A DNA stretch of 64,000 bases, taken from NCBI GenBank assembly GCA_947586255.1, contig CANPXP010000004.1, positions 40,034-104,033 of the forward strand. The letters are read 5' to 3'. Made by a program: the position numbers and the translations under genes. Source of the DNA: an uncultured Lachnospiraceae bacterium (GTDB lineage: Bacteria; Bacillota; Clostridia; Lachnospirales; Lachnospiraceae). Every line of letters begins with the position of its first letter. The first letter of the stretch is position 1. Below the pieces are notes generated by a model. The model saw only the letters and a program-made list of their open reading frames with translations, did not search any database and was not told the DNA's origin. Shown here piece by piece: positions 47,134-57,784 of this stretch.

Positions 47134-48834
47134 TCACATTTCAAACATCGCCATGCTGTCATCCAATCTGTTGGAGATATCCTTGAGGTCCACCGCGTTG
47201 GTCGCGATCTCGCCCACAATGCTGCTGATCTCCGTCACGGAAGCCGACGTCTCCTGCGAGCTGGCGGCGTTCTCCTGCGCGATGGCCGACAGGTTCTGCA
47301 CCGTGTCTACCACGCTGCTGCGCGCCTCGTTGATCTTGTTGGTCTTCTCTACCACTTCCTCGATGCCTGCCAGAGATTCCTCCACATCCTGCAGAAGGTT
47401 CATAACCTGCGTGTTCGTGTTGGTGACATTCTCGCTCTGCTGCTCCATGATCTCCTTCACTTCATTCATGGTCGCAACCGACTTGTCGGAATCCTCAATC
47501 AGCGAGAGGATAATCATTTCGATCTGCTTCGCGGATTCATTTGACTGCTCGGCCAGCTTCTGGATCTGTGCGGCGACAACCGCAAAGCCTCTGCCCTGCT
47601 CGCCCGCGCGCGCCGCCTCGATGGACGCGTTCAGCGACAGCAGGTTCGTCTCCTCAGCGATGTTGGTGATGAGCGCCGTCGCCTCCTTGATCTTCTGTGC
47701 GGACTCATTGGTCACATTCGTCTGCTCGTAGATGATGTCGATGGACTCGCTCGTCTTCGCGTTGGTGGACTGCAGCTCACGCAGCGCCTGAATCGCCGCC
47801 TCGCCCCGCTCCTTCATGGACCTGGCGCTCTCGCTCAGGCTGCCCAGCTCATCCACCGTCTCCTCGATCATATTGCCCATCATAATGATATTCTCAGTGG
47901 CGTCCTGCGTCTCCTCCGCCTGGCTGCCCGCGCCGATGGCGATCTCGCCGACAGCCTTCTCCATCTGCTCGACGTGATTGCTCGTGTCGCTGGTCTTCTC
48001 GCTCAGCTGCTCGGAAGCGTTCAGCAGCGTGTTGCTGTCGTTCTTAATGGAGGAGATGATATCTGACAGATTACTCTTCAGTTTATTGATCGCACGGCTG
48101 ATATCGCCGATCTCGTCCTTGCTCTTAAGCTGCGCTTCGCTCAGACTGACATTCAGCTTACCCTCGGAGAGCTGTGACAGCGCGTTGACACCCTCCGAGA
48201 TACTGCGTACCATCTTGTTGACGATCAGGAAAATCAGCACCACGCACACAAGCGCCACAGCTACGATGATTCCCACAATCAGATAGGTGATGCTCCTGAT
48301 CTGGTTCTTAGCGTCCGCCTGCGACATACCGGCGAACACCATACCTACGATCTCTCCTGTCGTCTCGTCGGTGAGCGGTACATAGTAGCCGAAATAATCC
48401 TGCCCCACCACGACGACGTCCGTGGCGAAATAGTCCTGCCCGCCCTTCAGCACGGTGTTGATCACGGCCTCGCCGGCCTGTGTCCGCAGCACTCTGTCGC
48501 CGTTCTCGTCGAGCACGGACGTCATGTAGCGCGTGTCGCCGTAAAAGACCGTGATATCCGTATTGGCGCTCTTGCGCAGCTCGTCCGCCAGCCTAGTATG
48601 CTGGGTAATGTTGTAATCGCCTTTATACAGTTCATCGTTCTCGTCCAGATAAAAGGCGTCGTCGTTGACCTCCTCCAGAGAATCCAAAACCGATATGGCC
48701 GCGCTTCGCAGCCCGTTCTCAATCGCCGACGTGAGCACCGCATTGATTCTCTTGTTGCTAACCCACAGCATGACCACGCCCAACAGCACAATCGGCATGA
48801 TCGAAATACACAATATTTTCTGTTTCAGTTTCAT
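47134..48834 (-). CDS. Methyl-accepting chemotaxis protein (Cache-HAMP-MCP)
   Basis: Two TMs, [34 protein letters not shown]. Confidence 0.95.
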   Translation of the reverse strand: MKLKQKILCISIMPIVLLGVVMLWVSNKRINAVLTSAIENGLRSAAISVLDSLEEVNDDAFYLDENDELYKGDYNITQHTRLADELRKSANTDITVFYGDTRYMTSVLDENGDRVLRTQAGEAVINTVLKGGQDYFATDVVVVGQDYFGYYVPLTDETTGEIVGMVFAGMSQADAKNQIRSITYLIVGIIVAVALVCVVLIFLIVNKMVRSISEGVNALSQLSEGKLNVSLSEAQLKSKDEIGDISRAINKLKSNLSDIISSIKNDSNTLLNASEQLSEKTSDTSNHVEQMEKAVGEIAIGAGSQAEETQDATENIIMMGNMIEETVDELGSLSESARSMKERGEAAIQALRELQSTNAKTSESIDIIYEQTNVTNESAQKIKEATALITNIAEETNLLSLNASIEAARAGEQGRGFAVVAAQIQKLAEQSNESAKQIEMIILSLIEDSDKSVATMNEVKEIMEQQSENVTNTNTQVMNLLQDVEESLAGIEEVVEKTNKINEARSSVVDTVQNLSAIAQENAASSQETSASVTEISSIVGEIATNAVDLKDISNRLDDSMAMFEM

Positions 48835-48944
48835 CCTGCGTCCCTCTCCTCCAAAATAAAATATATAATAATTATCTACTGCCCTACAGCTAAATTATAT
48901 TTTAATACAATTTGGTAAAAATGTACAGTAAAAATTGTGCGGCG

Positions 48945-48952
48945 CCCCCCCC
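48945..48952. repeat. Homopolymeric C8/G8 tract upstream of MCP promoter
   Basis: ggcgCCCCCCCCttgtc. Confidence 0.8.
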
Positions 48953-49152
48953 TTGTCGATTTTATCCAAAAATAAAGAATCTTTTTAAAAACATTTATCC
49001 CGAAAACCATGTAAAACTATACAAAAGTATCTTTTCACCGTTAAAAATTTATGGTAAAATGGTACTAACGACAGTTTTATAGCTGCTGTCGCGGTTTGGG
49101 CTACGGCGGATATCCGTCTGCGCGCATCATGTAGAGCTAAGGAGGATTGGTT

Positions 49153-49929
49153 GTGAAACTTACAGATTTTATGGATTTAAAGATACTGCAGAAGATTCAG
49201 GACGCTTTTTCCGATGCGACGGGTCTTGCGGCAATCGCGGTGGACAATGACGGCAAGTACATAACGGAAGGCAGCAACTTCACGGATTTCTGCATGAAAT
49301 ATACCCGCGGCTGCGCGGAGGGCTCCAAGCGGTGTGTGAAATGTGACCAGGAGGGCAAGGGAACTTACGAGTGCCACGCCGGGCTGATGGATTTCTCCAT
49401 CGATATCGTGTTAAACGGCGAGAAGCTCGGTTCCGTCATCGGCGGACAAGTGCTTCCCACTCCGCCGGATGAGGAGAAATTCACCAGAATCGCCGAAGAG
49501 CTCGGCATCGATCCGAAGGCCTATGTCAACGCCGTCAAGAAAGTGCCGGTGCGCCCCGAGAAATCCATCTACGCGGCGTCCGCCCTGCTGGAGGATGTGG
49601 TCAACCGTATCGTGAAACAGGAATACATGAACGCGACAGAGTACAAGAAACTGAATGTCTGGGAAGAAGAGCTGCAGGTTGCCACGGAGACGATCGGCGA
49701 GATCAAGCAGTGCACGAAGGAGCTGGAGACGATCTCCTCCAGGCAGTCCATCATGGCGCTGAACGCCGCGATCGAGACCGCCAGAGTCGGCGCCGCGGGC
49801 GCGGGCTTCGGCATCATCGCGAAGCAGATGGGAGAATTTTCCAGACAGTCCTCCGATATCTACAAGCACATTACGGAATCCGCCAACAAGATTTCCGCCT
49901 CGATCGACAAGATGAACAACGCAAAATAG
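49153..49929 (+). CDS. Soluble PocR ligand-binding domain + truncated MCP signalling domain protein
   Basis: PocR-like CxxC-rich YTRGCAEGSKRCVKCDQEGKGTYECHAGLMDFSIDIVLNGE; SIMALNAAIETARVGAAGAGFGIIAKQMGEFSRQSSD; GTG start after AAGGAGG. Confidence 0.85.
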   Translation: MKLTDFMDLKILQKIQDAFSDATGLAAIAVDNDGKYITEGSNFTDFCMKYTRGCAEGSKRCVKCDQEGKGTYECHAGLMDFSIDIVLNGEKLGSVIGGQVLPTPPDEEKFTRIAEELGIDPKAYVNAVKKVPVRPEKSIYAASALLEDVVNRIVKQEYMNATEYKKLNVWEEELQVATETIGEIKQCTKELETISSRQSIMALNAAIETARVGAAGAGFGIIAKQMGEFSRQSSDIYKHITESANKISASIDKMNNAK

Positions 49930-49955
49930 CGGGGGCCGTCGGTCCCGAAAACAAA

Positions 49956-49990
49956 AATCCCCTGTAGGCAGGCCGCCTGCGGGGGATTCT
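49956..49990. terminator. Intrinsic terminator between PocR-MCP gene and rplQ
   Basis: AATCCCCTGTAGGC-AGGCC-GCCTGCGGGGGATT. Confidence 0.75.
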
Positions 49991-50026
49991 ATTTTTCTGT
50001 GTTTTGTGTTTTGCGCTAAACGCGGC

Positions 50027-50563
50027 CTAGACCAGTTCCAGAACGACTTCCATCGCCGCGTCGCCCTTGCGGGGACCGATCTTGACGATTCTCGTGTAAC
50101 CGCCGTTGCGGCTCGCATACTTGGGCCCGTACTCATCGAACAGCTTCGCCACCAGATCGACTTCCTTCGTACCTTTCTTTCTGCCTGCCGCCGCGGAAGG
50201 AACCTCCGTCACGGGATACAATACCCTTAACATCTGTCTTCTCGCGTGCAGTCTGGAAGGCATATCCTTTTTGATCTCCTTCTCAACCGTATCGTAAAGG
50301 GTAACCTTTTTGCCGTCCTTGACCTCTTTGACTCTCTTGCCGTCCTTATCCTTACGGGGCACCTTCGCGCTGACCTTAACGGTCTCGAAGTTGTCCTTCT
50401 CCTTAACCGCCAGTGCGATCAGTCCCTCCGCGATCTTGCGGATCTCCTTGGCTCTCGCCTCCGTGGTAACAATTCTGCCCTTGTACAGCAGCGCCGTCAC
50501 CTGGTTGCGAAGCAGTGCCTTTCTCTGGTCAGATGTTCTGCCGAGTTTTCTGTATTTTGCCAT
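50027..50563 (-). CDS. rplQ: 50S ribosomal protein L17
   Basis: MAKYRKLGRTSDQRKALLRNQVTALL. Confidence 0.97.
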   Translation of the reverse strand: MAKYRKLGRTSDQRKALLRNQVTALLYKGRIVTTEARAKEIRKIAEGLIALAVKEKDNFETVKVSAKVPRKDKDGKRVKEVKDGKKVTLYDTVEKEIKKDMPSRLHARRQMLRVLYPVTEVPSAAAGRKKGTKEVDLVAKLFDEYGPKYASRNGGYTRIVKIGPRKGDAAMEVVLELV

Positions 50564-50612
50564 AAATAAGCTCCTTTCTCACCGGGGAGTTCTCTCCCGC
50601 CTCATGGTGTAC

Positions 50613-50705
50613 ATACGGCGACGCCCTTCGGTCTTACTCGCCGAATGTGTTCTCAGTTCCATTGATGAGCAGACACGCAGACGCCCTTCGGTCTTACTCC
50701 GCATG
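50613..50705 (-). repeat. Tandem hairpins with invariant 16-nt loop and covarying stems between rpoA and rplQ
   Basis: Minus-strand loops GTAAGACCGAAGGGCG at 50622-50637 and 50682-50697, exactly 60 bp apart. Confidence 0.75.
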
Positions 50706-50718
50706 CCCCATGTTATGT

Positions 50719-51678
50719 TTAAGTCTCGTCGCTCGGATTGAGCTGCAAGCCAAGCTCTTTTAATTTTGCCAAAACTTCGTCCAGAGACTTGCGGCCCAGA
50801 TTGCGGACCTTCATCATGTCCTCGGAAGTCTTGCTCGTCAGTTCCTCGACCGTATTGATACCGGCTCTCTTCAAGCAGTTGTAGGAACGCACGGACAGCT
50901 CCAGCTCGTCGATGCTCATCTCCAACACCTTTTCCTTCTCGTCGTCCTCCTTCTCCACCATTACCTCGGCGGTTCTGGCGTTCTCGGACAAATCGATGAA
51001 AAGGCTCAGATGCTCGCTCAGCACCTTGGCCGCAAGGCTGACCGCCTCGTCGGGAACCAGCGTGCCGTTCGTATACACATCCAGTGTCAGCTTGTCAAAA
51101 TCTGTGATTTGGCCGACACGCGTGTTTTCCACGGTGACGTTCACTCTCTCAACCGGCGTATAGATGGAATCCACCGCAATCACGCCGATCGGAAGATCAT
51201 CCGTCTTGTTTCTGTCGGAGCTAACATAGCCTCTGCCCTTCGTGATGGTAAGCTCCATATATAATTTAGTATCCTTGCCGCTCAGCGTAGCGATGACAAG
51301 ATCGGGATTCAGGATCTCAATATCCTGATCCACCTGGATATCCGATGCTCTGACAATGCCCTCGCCCTCGTACTCGATGTAGGCTGTCTTGGGCTCGTTC
51401 GTCTCGCTGTTGTTTCTGATCGCGAGACTCTTAATGTTCATAATGATCTCCGTGACATCTTCCTTCACACCGGGAATCGAACTGAACTCGTGCAAAACGC
51501 CCTCAATCTTTACCTGGCTTACCGCTGCGCCCGGCAAAGATGAAAGCATAATTCTCCTCAGAGAATTACCAAGGGTAATGCCGTAGCCTCTCTCTAACGG
51601 TTCAACTACAAATCTGCCATATTTCTTATCTTCTGAGATCTCTGCAACCTCAATATTGGGTCTCTCAAAATCAAACAC
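50719..51678 (-). CDS. rpoA: DNA-directed RNA polymerase subunit alpha
   Basis: [45 protein letters not shown] start after AAAGGAGGG. Confidence 0.98.
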   Translation of the reverse strand: MFDFERPNIEVAEISEDKKYGRFVVEPLERGYGITLGNSLRRIMLSSLPGAAVSQVKIEGVLHEFSSIPGVKEDVTEIIMNIKSLAIRNNSETNEPKTAYIEYEGEGIVRASDIQVDQDIEILNPDLVIATLSGKDTKLYMELTITKGRGYVSSDRNKTDDLPIGVIAVDSIYTPVERVNVTVENTRVGQITDFDKLTLDVYTNGTLVPDEAVSLAAKVLSEHLSLFIDLSENARTAEVMVEKEDDEKEKVLEMSIDELELSVRSYNCLKRAGINTVEELTSKTSEDMMKVRNLGRKSLDEVLAKLKELGLQLNPSDET

Positions 51679-51708
51679 GCAAATACCCTCCTTTGCCAAA
51701 AACCAGAA

Positions 51709-52302
51709 TTACTTGGAATACAGCTCGACAATCAGCATCTCGTCTACCGGAACGTCGATCATCTCTCTGGTAGGGAGATATTTGATCGTCCCCTTAAATG
51801 CCTCCTGATCTACCTCCATCCATTCAGGGACAAGTCTTCCTCCCGTCACCTCGAGGATATCCTTATAGCGCTGCAGGGATCTGGCCTTCTCACGCACCTC
51901 AATCACATCGCCTGCCTTGACCTGATAAGAAGGGATCTGCACCGGCTTGCCGTTCACAAGGAAATGCTTGTGTCCTACGACCTGTCTCGCCTCTCTTCTC
52001 GTCCTCGCGAAGCCCATTCTGAATACAACGCTGTCCAGTCTGCACTCCAGCATAGCCATCAGGTTCTCACCGGTCATGCCCTTCATTCTGTCGGCCTTCT
52101 CGTAGTAATTCCTGAACGGCTTCTCCAGCACGCCGTAGATAAATTTCGCCTTCTGCTTCTCTCTCAGTTGAAGGCCATACTCGCTGACCTTCTTGCCCGC
52201 TCTCATATTCCTTCTCTTGGATTTCTTGTCATATCCCAGATAAGTAGGATCCAACTCAAGTGATCTGCATCTCTTCAATACAGGGACTCTGTTTACTGCC
52301 AT
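51709..52302 (-). CDS. rpsD: 30S ribosomal protein S4
   Basis: MAVNRVPVLKRCRSLELDPTYLGYDKKSKR; S4 domain. Confidence 0.98.
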   Translation of the reverse strand: MAVNRVPVLKRCRSLELDPTYLGYDKKSKRRNMRAGKKVSEYGLQLREKQKAKFIYGVLEKPFRNYYEKADRMKGMTGENLMAMLECRLDSVVFRMGFARTRREARQVVGHKHFLVNGKPVQIPSYQVKAGDVIEVREKARSLQRYKDILEVTGGRLVPEWMEVDQEAFKGTIKYLPTREMIDVPVDEMLIVELYSK

Positions 52303-52392
52303 TTTTTCGGCTCCTCTCTTATTTTTGTTTACAGCGCGCTATGCGCCTTCCTCCAAAGTTCTAGTACCTACATGCTAACATACATAACCTGC

Positions 52393-52442
52393 AGAGAATC
52401 GCGCAAGCGGTTCTCTGGAAATATCTGCGCCAGCAGATTTTT
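52393..52442. repeat. Doublet hairpin immediately 3' of rpsK
   Basis: AGAGAATCGC-GCAA-GCGGTTCTCT and AAATATCTGC-GCCA-GCAGATTTTT. Confidence 0.7.
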
Positions 52443-52446
52443 CCGA

Positions 52447-52842
52447 TTATACGCGGCGTCTCTTCGGCGGGCGGCATCCGTTGTGAGGTACTGCCGTCAC
52501 GTCGCGAATGCTCGTCACCTCCAAGCCGCAGGCCTGCAGTGCGCGGATCGCGGCCTCACGCCCCGAACCGGGACCCTTGACCATGACGTCCACCGTCTTT
52601 AAACCATGAACCAATGCAGCCTTAGCGGCTGTCTCTGCAGCCATCTGCGCTGCATACGGAGTAGATTTCCTTGAACCTCTAAAACCAAGACCACCGGCAC
52701 TTGCCCAGCTGAGCGCGTTCCCCTCGGTATCCGTCAGGGTAACGATCGTATTATTAAAGGAAGACTGGATATGTGCCTGTCCGCGTTCAACGTTTTTCTT
52801 TACACGCTTTTTTGTCACTTTTTTGGTAACTTTTTTAGCCAT
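52447..52842 (-). CDS. rpsK: 30S ribosomal protein S11
   Basis: [42 protein letters not shown]. Confidence 0.98.
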   Translation of the reverse strand: MAKKVTKKVTKKRVKKNVERGQAHIQSSFNNTIVTLTDTEGNALSWASAGGLGFRGSRKSTPYAAQMAAETAAKAALVHGLKTVDVMVKGPGSGREAAIRALQACGLEVTSIRDVTAVPHNGCRPPKRRRV

Positions 52843-52881
52843 AATAAACTAACCTACTTTCTCACTTTCTACTGGTTTATG

Positions 52882-53250
52882 TTACTTCTTCTTGTTTGCC
52901 ACCGTTCTCTTGGGACCTTTTCTTGTCCTGGCGTTGGTCTTCGTCCTCTGTCCGCGAACCGGGAGTCCTTTCCTGTGGCGGATACCTCTGTAGCAGCCGA
53001 TCTCCTGAAGACGCTTGATGTTAAGCGCAACCTCTCTGCGCAGATCACCTTCTACCATGTAATCCTTCTCAATCACCTCGGCGATCCTCTTTACCTCGTC
53101 GTCCGTCAATTCTCTGACACGGGTATCGGGATTGACATTCGCCGCTTCCAGGATCTTGTTCGAGCTTGTTCTACCGATACCGTAGATATAAGTCAAGCCG
53201 ATCTCCACACGCTTTTCTCTCGGTAAATCAACACCTGCAATACGAGCCAT
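52882..53250 (-). CDS. rpsM: 30S ribosomal protein S13
   Basis: [26 protein letters not shown]. Confidence 0.98.
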   Translation of the reverse strand: MARIAGVDLPREKRVEIGLTYIYGIGRTSSNKILEAANVNPDTRVRELTDDEVKRIAEVIEKDYMVEGDLRREVALNIKRLQEIGCYRGIRHRKGLPVRGQRTKTNARTRKGPKRTVANKKK

Positions 53251-53444
53251 TTACGTTTCCTCCATCTTTCTGTTTCATAATCTGTATACATGCGTATACG
53301 TGACACTAATTGATTGAGGCGCTTCGCGCCCAACCGGATCCGGGTGATCCGATCTTTCCAAACATAAGGTCTGGTATCAAAAAGTTATCTCCTCGGGCTC
53401 TTTCCAATATATGAACCCCGTTATATCTATAACCTTCCGGGGGA

Positions 53445-53558
53445 TTAACCTTGTACCTGCTTATGCTTCGGATTCTCACAGATCACTCTGATCTTTCCTT
53501 TTCTTTTAATGATCTTGCACTTTTCGCAAATCGGTTTTACTGATGATCTTACCTTCAT
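53445..53558 (-). CDS. rpmJ: 50S ribosomal protein L36
   Basis: Manual reading [37 protein letters not shown]; below the size cut-off of the ORF track. Confidence 0.95.
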   Translation of the reverse strand: MKVRSSVKPICEKCKIIKRKGKIRVICENPKHKQVQG

Positions 53559-53648
53559 CTCAAACCCTCCTTTCAAAAAAGACCGTTTTACATTATACCA
53601 TTATAACCCAGGTTTGACAAGGGCTTTTTCGGGCTTTTTTTCGACGTC

Positions 53649-53867
53649 CTATTTATCGCGCCAGATGATCCTGCCTTTGGACAAATCATAGGGCGACAGC
53701 TCCAATGTCACCCTGTCCCCAGGCAGAATACGGATAAAATTCTGGCGCAGCTTGCCGCTTATGTGCGCCAGCACCACGTGTCCGTTTTCCAGTTCCACCT
53801 GAAACATGGTGTTCGGCAGTTTCTCAATGACTGTTCCCTCGATTTCAATTACATCAGCTTTTGACAT
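53649..53867 (-). CDS. infA: Translation initiation factor IF-1
   Basis: [41 protein letters not shown]. Confidence 0.98.
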   Translation of the reverse strand: MSKADVIEIEGTVIEKLPNTMFQVELENGHVVLAHISGKLRQNFIRILPGDRVTLELSPYDLSKGRIIWRDK

Positions 53868-54123
53868 TTGCTCCCTCCTGATACATTTTGATTGTTCGCT
53901 TGATTTCCAAATCCTTAAAACCGTTCTCCGGTTTACCCGCCTGTACTTTTTTGATCACCTGAATATGCTTTCTGTTCTTTTTCTTCGGTCTGTCCGCCGT
54001 TCTGGTCTTCCCGTCGGCTACCCACACATATTCGTCCGTCTCGTCCACGATGACGTAGACCGCTCCTTTGTCATGTCCTGCCAGCGATACGGCTAACATT
54101 CCCGTCATACTGCGCCCTTTCAT
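53854..54123 (-). CDS. KOW domain RNA-binding protein
   Basis: [47 protein letters not shown]; between map and infA. Confidence 0.85.
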   Translation of the reverse strand: MKGRSMTGMLAVSLAGHDKGAVYVIVDETDEYVWVADGKTRTADRPKKKNRKHIQVIKKVQAGKPENGFKDLEIKRTIKMYQEGANVKS

Positions 54124-54170
54124 CTCTTCCTATTTATATGTTTCATATGTGCATGCTCCGCGCCTGCCCG

Positions 54171-54932
54171 CTACGGTATCGTTCCGAGCGTCAGGATCTC
54201 CGGCTCGCCCTCCGTGATCAGCACCGTGTTCTCATAGTGTGCGGAGAGTGAGTGATCGGCCGTCACAACTGTCCAGTCGTCGTCCAGCCACTCCACGTCC
54301 GCGCCGCCCATATTGATCATCGGCTCGATCGCCAGCGTCATGCCCGCCTGCAGCCGCGGCCCTTTCCGGCGCTGTGCGAAATTCGGAATCTGAGGCTCCT
54401 CGTGAAGTCTCGTTCCTATCCCGTGTCCCACCAGCGCTCTCACAATGCCGTATCCGTAAGGCGTCACATAGTTCGCGATGGCATTCGAGATATCATGCAG
54501 ATGCATGCCGGCGCGCGCCATCTTGATACCCTCGTAAAAGCTCTGTCTGGTCACGTCGATCAGCTTCTGCGCCTCAGGACTGATCTGTCCCACCGCATGG
54601 GTCCGCGCAGCGTCGGAGTGATAGCCGTGATAGATCAGACCCATATCCAGACTGACGATGTCGCCCTCCTGTATGATGCGGTCGTCGCTCGGAATCCCGT
54701 GCACCACCTCATCGTTGACGGAGACGCACACCGAGGCCGGATAGCCCTGATAGTGCAGGAAATTGGGCGTGCAGCCGTAACTTCTGATGATCTCCTCGCA
54801 GACCCTGTCAATCTCCTTGGTGGAAATTCCCGGCCTGATCATCTTCGCCAGCTCGTCGTGCACGAGAGCAAGCAGCCTCCCGGACTCTCTCATCAGTTCG
54901 ATTTCTCTCGAAGATTTGATCGTTATCGCCAT
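54171..54932 (-). CDS. map: Type I methionyl aminopeptidase
   Basis: MAITIKSSREIELMRESGRLLALVHDELAKMIRPGISTKEID; metal ligands. Confidence 0.97.
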   Translation of the reverse strand: MAITIKSSREIELMRESGRLLALVHDELAKMIRPGISTKEIDRVCEEIIRSYGCTPNFLHYQGYPASVCVSVNDEVVHGIPSDDRIIQEGDIVSLDMGLIYHGYHSDAARTHAVGQISPEAQKLIDVTRQSFYEGIKMARAGMHLHDISNAIANYVTPYGYGIVRALVGHGIGTRLHEEPQIPNFAQRRKGPRLQAGMTLAIEPMINMGGADVEWLDDDWTVVTADHSLSAHYENTVLITEGEPEILTLGTIP

Positions 54933-54977
54933 GTGAAACACACCTGCCTTACTTTCTGACCGCTCTGCGGCGGACGC

Positions 54978-55622
54978 TTACGCTTCGAGAATCTTCTCGA
55001 TCGCCGCGAACACATCCTTCATGTCCATCGTGCCGTCCACCGTCCGCAGCACGCCCTTCGCCTGATAAAAGTCGATCAGCGGCTGTGTCTGCTCATGATA
55101 TACCTTCAGACGATTGCGGACCGTCTCCGGCTTGTCGTCGTCGCGAAGCACCAGTTCCTGGCCGCACACGTCGCAGACGCCTTCCTTCTTCGGCGGCACA
55201 TGCTCGATATGATAGGTCGCCCCGCAGGCGAGACATGCGCGCCTGCCGCCCATTCTCTTCACAATGTTCTCGTCCGGCACATCCACGTCGACAGCGTAAT
55301 CTATATGGTCCCCCAGATCCGCCAGCGCCTTGTCAAGCACTTCGGCCTGCGGGATTGTCCGCGGGAAGCCGTCCAGCACGTAACCGTTTTTGCAGTCGTC
55401 CTGCGCCACTCTGTCGAGAAGGATCTTCACCGTCAGCTCATTCGGCACGAGCAGTCCCTTGTCCATGTACTGCTTCGCCTCCATGCCGAGTTCTGTGCCG
55501 TTCTTGATATTCGCTCTGAAGATGTCGCCCGTAGAGACATGCGGAATCTTGTATTTGTCCGCAATCATCTTCGCCTGTGTTCCCTTGCCCGCGCCGGGCG
55601 CGCCCAACATAATTATTTTCAT
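54978..55622 (-). CDS. adk: Adenylate kinase (zinc-finger lid)
   Basis: [33 protein letters not shown]...CDVCGQELV. Confidence 0.98.
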   Translation of the reverse strand: MKIIMLGAPGAGKGTQAKMIADKYKIPHVSTGDIFRANIKNGTELGMEAKQYMDKGLLVPNELTVKILLDRVAQDDCKNGYVLDGFPRTIPQAEVLDKALADLGDHIDYAVDVDVPDENIVKRMGGRRACLACGATYHIEHVPPKKEGVCDVCGQELVLRDDDKPETVRNRLKVYHEQTQPLIDFYQAKGVLRTVDGTMDMKDVFAAIEKILEA

Positions 55623-55771
55623 CTCAGTGTCCGCTCCTTCCTAAAGCCTCGCTCTTGCGTTTGTTTACATCAGATTACATGAATGCGCCCCCAGCGCGTC
55701 CGGCCTGGAGGTCTTTCAGAAAATGCAGGGGACGGCCGGTTATCCTGCTCGTCCCCACAATCGTCTCATAA

Positions 55772-57085
55772 TCAGTCATTCAAAAAGCCCTTATAGTTGC
55801 GAACCAGCATCTGGGATTCGATCTGCTTGACCGTCTCCAGAACAACGCTCACGATAATGATCAGGCTTGTTCCGCCGAACGACACGCTGGCGCCGAACAC
55901 ACCGTTGAAGAAATACGGTATCACGCACACGATCGTCAGGCCGACTGCGCCGATAAAGATAATATAGCTGAGCAGTCTGTTCAGATAATCACTGGTGGGC
56001 CTGCCCGGTCTGATACCGGGGATAAATCCGCCCTGCTTCTTCATATTCTCCGCGACCTCCATCGGATTGAAGGTGATCGACGTATAGAAGTACGCAAAAA
56101 GGATGACCAGCACAACATACACAATCAGACCGATCGAATAGACAGGCTGACTCGGGTTGCACCAGTAGTTGGAGTTCAATCCCTTCAGGATATCTCCCCA
56201 CACGCCCGTTCCCGTAATATTGAAAAAGGAACAGATAATCACGGGGAGCTGCATCAGTGACGAGGCAAAGATGACGGGAATGACGCCGGAAGTGTTGATC
56301 TTCAGCGGAATATTCGTCGTCTGTCCGCCGACCATTCTCCTGCCCTGCACCTTCTTGGCATACTGCACGGGAATCTTGCGCACACCGTCGTTCAGGATAA
56401 TGACGAGCACTACCATCAGAACGATAATGGCAATAATTATAATCGCCGCCACAACGCCCTTCGCGATGGACTTGCCGATCACGAACTGCTCAAACAGCTG
56501 CGCGATATCCTGCGGCACACGGGACAGAATATTTATCGTCAGAACGATGGAAATACCGTTGCCGACGCCGCGTTCCGTGATCCGCTCACCGATCCACATC
56601 AGGAATGCGCTGCCCGCTGTGAGCGCCACAATAACCGTGAGGACATTGATGACGTTGTAGGTCTGCAGGAGCCCCTGACGCCCGAAACCGATCGCCATGG
56701 CGCTGGACTCAATCAGCGCGAGGCCAACCGTCACATATCTGGTAATGGACGCGATTTTTTTCCTGCCGTCGGCGCCGTCGCGCTGCATCTCTTCCAGCTT
56801 CGGAATCGCGATCGTCATGAGCTGCATGATGATCGACGATGTGATGTAGGGCGTAATGTTCAGCGCCAGTACGGACATATTCAGGAATGATCCGCCTGTA
56901 AACGCATCAAAGAAATTAAACGCGTCTCCGGTCTGCTGCGAGAACCAGTCTGCAAAGAAGGTTCTGTTGATGCCCGGAACAGGAAGCTGTGATCCGAGTC
57001 GGATCACAACCAACATCAAAAAAGTAAAGATGAGTTTCTTCCTGATCTCCTTGATCCTAAACGCATTTTTTAAGGTTGTAAACAT
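55772..57085 (-). CDS. secY: Preprotein translocase subunit SecY
   Basis: LGSQLPVPGINR...FFDAFTGGSFLNMSVLALNITPYITSSIIMQLM. Confidence 0.98.
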   Translation of the reverse strand: MFTTLKNAFRIKEIRKKLIFTFLMLVVIRLGSQLPVPGINRTFFADWFSQQTGDAFNFFDAFTGGSFLNMSVLALNITPYITSSIIMQLMTIAIPKLEEMQRDGADGRKKIASITRYVTVGLALIESSAMAIGFGRQGLLQTYNVINVLTVIVALTAGSAFLMWIGERITERGVGNGISIVLTINILSRVPQDIAQLFEQFVIGKSIAKGVVAAIIIIAIIVLMVVLVIILNDGVRKIPVQYAKKVQGRRMVGGQTTNIPLKINTSGVIPVIFASSLMQLPVIICSFFNITGTGVWGDILKGLNSNYWCNPSQPVYSIGLIVYVVLVILFAYFYTSITFNPMEVAENMKKQGGFIPGIRPGRPTSDYLNRLLSYIIFIGAVGLTIVCVIPYFFNGVFGASVSFGGTSLIIIVSVVLETVKQIESQMLVRNYKGFLND

Positions 57086-57525
57086 TAGATCACCTCTGCT
57101 GTTCCGCCGAGCGACTCGATCTTTTCCTTAGCGGAAGCGCTGAAAGCGCCTGCCTTCACGTCGAGCTTCTTCGTCAATTCTCCGTTTCCAAGAATCTTAA
57201 CACCGTCGCGGGGGTTTTTGATGATTCCTTTTTCGATCAATGCATTTACGTCAACTGTTGCGCCGTCGTCAAAAACCTCCAGCGCGCTCATATTAATTGC
57301 AACGATTTCCTTGGAGTTTCTGCACTTGAATCCTCTCTTGGGAAGTCGTCTGTATAACGGCATCTGGCCGCCTTCAAAACCCGGTCTGGGAGCTCCGGAA
57401 CGAGCCTTCTGGCCCTTGTGGCCCTTGCCGGCCGTCTTGCCGTTGCCTGAGCCGTGTCCCCGACCTCTTCTAAAATTATCGCTCTGTACCGAACCTGCGG
57501 CAGGTCTCAAATTTGATAATTCCAT
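57085..57525 (-). CDS. rplO: 50S ribosomal protein L15
   Basis: [44 protein letters not shown]. Confidence 0.98.
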   Translation of the reverse strand: MELSNLRPAAGSVQSDNFRRGRGHGSGNGKTAGKGHKGQKARSGAPRPGFEGGQMPLYRRLPKRGFKCRNSKEIVAINMSALEVFDDGATVDVNALIEKGIIKNPRDGVKILGNGELTKKLDVKAGAFSASAKEKIESLGGTAEVI

Positions 57526-57540
57526 GCTGACACCTCCTTT

Positions 57541-57741
57541 TTATGCTTCCTCTACTTTGATCATATGTCTTACCTGTCTGATCTGTCCTCTGGTGGACTC
57601 GTTGTCAGGCAGTTCTACCGTCTGGTTAATCTTGCGCAGTCCCATAGCCTGGATTGTAGCCCTGTTCTTCGGGACCTGACCGATGGTAGATCTGATCAGC
57701 GTAATCTTCAATTTCTTCGTCTCTTCTTTTTTTGCTGCCAT
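57541..57741 (-). CDS. rpmD: 50S ribosomal protein L30
   Basis: LKITLIRSTIGQVPKNRATIQAMGLRKINQTVELPD. Confidence 0.97.
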   Translation of the reverse strand: MAAKKEETKKLKITLIRSTIGQVPKNRATIQAMGLRKINQTVELPDNESTRGQIRQVRHMIKVEEA

Positions 57742-57784
57742 CTTTTTTTCCTCCTAAATTTGCTGACCGATGACCTCCGGTATG

